DNA from: Sipunculus nudus
Lineage: Eukaryota; Annelida; Sipuncula; Golfingiida; Sipunculidae
Direction: 5' to 3'
DNA: 64,000 nt
Assembly: GCA_026874595.1 (NCBI GenBank)
Contig: CM049306.1
Location: 98,325,642 to 98,389,641, forward strand
Under the pieces are notes generated by a model. It did not search any database. It saw nothing but the letters and a program-made list of their open reading frames with translations, and was not told the DNA's origin. Below are positions 63,030 through 64,000 of the stretch, one piece after another. Both the position numbers and the translations under genes were made by a program. How positions within the stretch are numbered: the first letter of the stretch is position 1; each line of letters starts with the position of its first letter.

Positions 63030-64000
63030 GGGACACTTTCCGTGGCTCACTTGTATTTGGTTGTCTCTGGAGGTGGAGATACCCGGATGACCCGTATTGA
63101 AAACCATCGACATAGGACGGACCACTGCAACCCACATTGATAGCCACGTCCTGGGCAACGCTCTCCGGGCGCCAGCGGAGAGAGCCGAGCTTGTTATCAC
63201 TCTACTGTTCTGGTTTCCTTTAATCTCTGACAATAAAAGTGAGACAAATCATACCATCACCCTTAACCGTTTCTGCTTCTTTGAAATTAACTAGGAGTCC
63301 CATATTGACTGAAAGCTCTTGCATGGTTCACGCTATACATTAACTATTCGTTAACTTAGCAGCAATATTTACAACCTTTAGACGTCTCATGCTATACACT
63401 TATACATATCTAGAGACCTAATTTATAACCTTCGGTCTATTTGAATAAAAGCCAACGGGAGGCTAAAATAGTAAAACATTTCCTTTTTATTTTCCTTGTG
63501 AGTGGGTTTCCTTGTCCCTTTAAGTATACTTTTATATATAATTGCAGTTTATTGTATACAAGTAAACTTGCATTTGTGTTTGACTAGTTTATAGGATCAA
63601 AATCTTCCTCACTAAGACAAGATCAATTCGCTTTCATCAAAAGTGTTTGAATCATGACTGATTAGAAATATATTGACTTTTTATCTTAAATTAATCGTAA
63701 TATAAAAAGATCTTGTCATTTTGCATATCCCATCGACATCGACATTTTTATTCATCTATAAACTGGAGAGGCCAACTCAATTGATAGTCACCAGCAGTCA
63801 TACAAACCTTTATTGTGTTGTGGTTATATGAGTATACATTAATAAAATAAATCCCTGCTTTCTTCTGGGTTCACACCGTATAGAATCATAAAACTGAGAT
63901 TTGTCCGACAGGTTTATAGGAAAACAGACGAGGGACTGCAGCAAATTAAAAAGTTATGTGAACCGTTCACGACGATTTTTCTATTAATAGTACTCCAAAC
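63030..64000. other. Unique sequence, no gene seen
   Basis: The first 200 bp are GC-richer (ccgggcgccagcggagagag near 63167) with short overlapping frames on both strands. No gene is supported. Confidence 0.4.

Overview
This window looks like non-coding, repeat-dominated nuclear DNA of an animal. I infer a mollusc or another lophotrochozoan from three things: an AT-rich background with long (AT)n tracts, tRNA-derived SINE-like sequences, and a pearl/HINE-like non-autonomous element. I find no convincing cellular protein-coding gene, rRNA or functional tRNA. Exons of a large gene could be hidden, because I cannot score splice sites statistically.

Layout. 0-10 kb is AT-rich unique sequence with microsatellites and, at 4.77-5.26 kb on the minus strand, a tiny LTR element (TRIM type): LTR, proline-tRNA-like primer site, about 90 bp interior, purine tract, LTR, with a tRNA-like A-box/B-box segment inside each LTR. 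10.37-11.13 kb is a 43-bp minisatellite. 13.28-13.71 kb is a MITE-like element and 14.06-14.23 kb a tRNA-derived SINE. 14.38-18.09 kb is bounded by inverted repeats. 20.37-21.18 kb is a solo LTR. 22.05-31.73 kb is one satellite array: a homogeneous 81-bp core made of two diverged 40/41-bp halves, flanked by older irregular monomers. 35.48-36.24 kb is a recent 373-bp tandem duplication abutting a 2.1-kb foldback element (36.27-38.35 kb). 39.5-40.2 kb is a TAC/TAA-rich array of about 190-bp units, and 44.37-45.06 kb a minisatellite of alternating 21/22-bp units. Copies of a structured dispersed repeat lie at 41.5 and 53.7 kb, and an LTR fragment at 48.3 kb.

53.89-61.87 kb holds a nearly full-length but dead Ty3/gypsy retrotransposon on the minus strand. 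Its order is gag (SCAN-like) - protease - integrase - reverse transcriptase - RNase H. Integrase ahead of reverse transcriptase is the unusual Gmr1-type order. Stops sit exactly at the integrase catalytic-Glu and reverse-transcriptase YxDD-Tyr codons, part of the RT is tandemly duplicated, and the 5' LTR is split by a 1-kb element with 180-bp internal repeats. The solo LTR at 20.4 kb and the fragment at 48.3 kb belong to the same family.

The window therefore records repeat evolution: nested insertion, solo-LTR formation, higher-order satellite expansion and foldback elements. The most novel candidates are the TRIM with a tRNA-like promoter in its LTRs, and the 81-bp satellite, in which most core units carry a near-consensus 3' splice acceptor.
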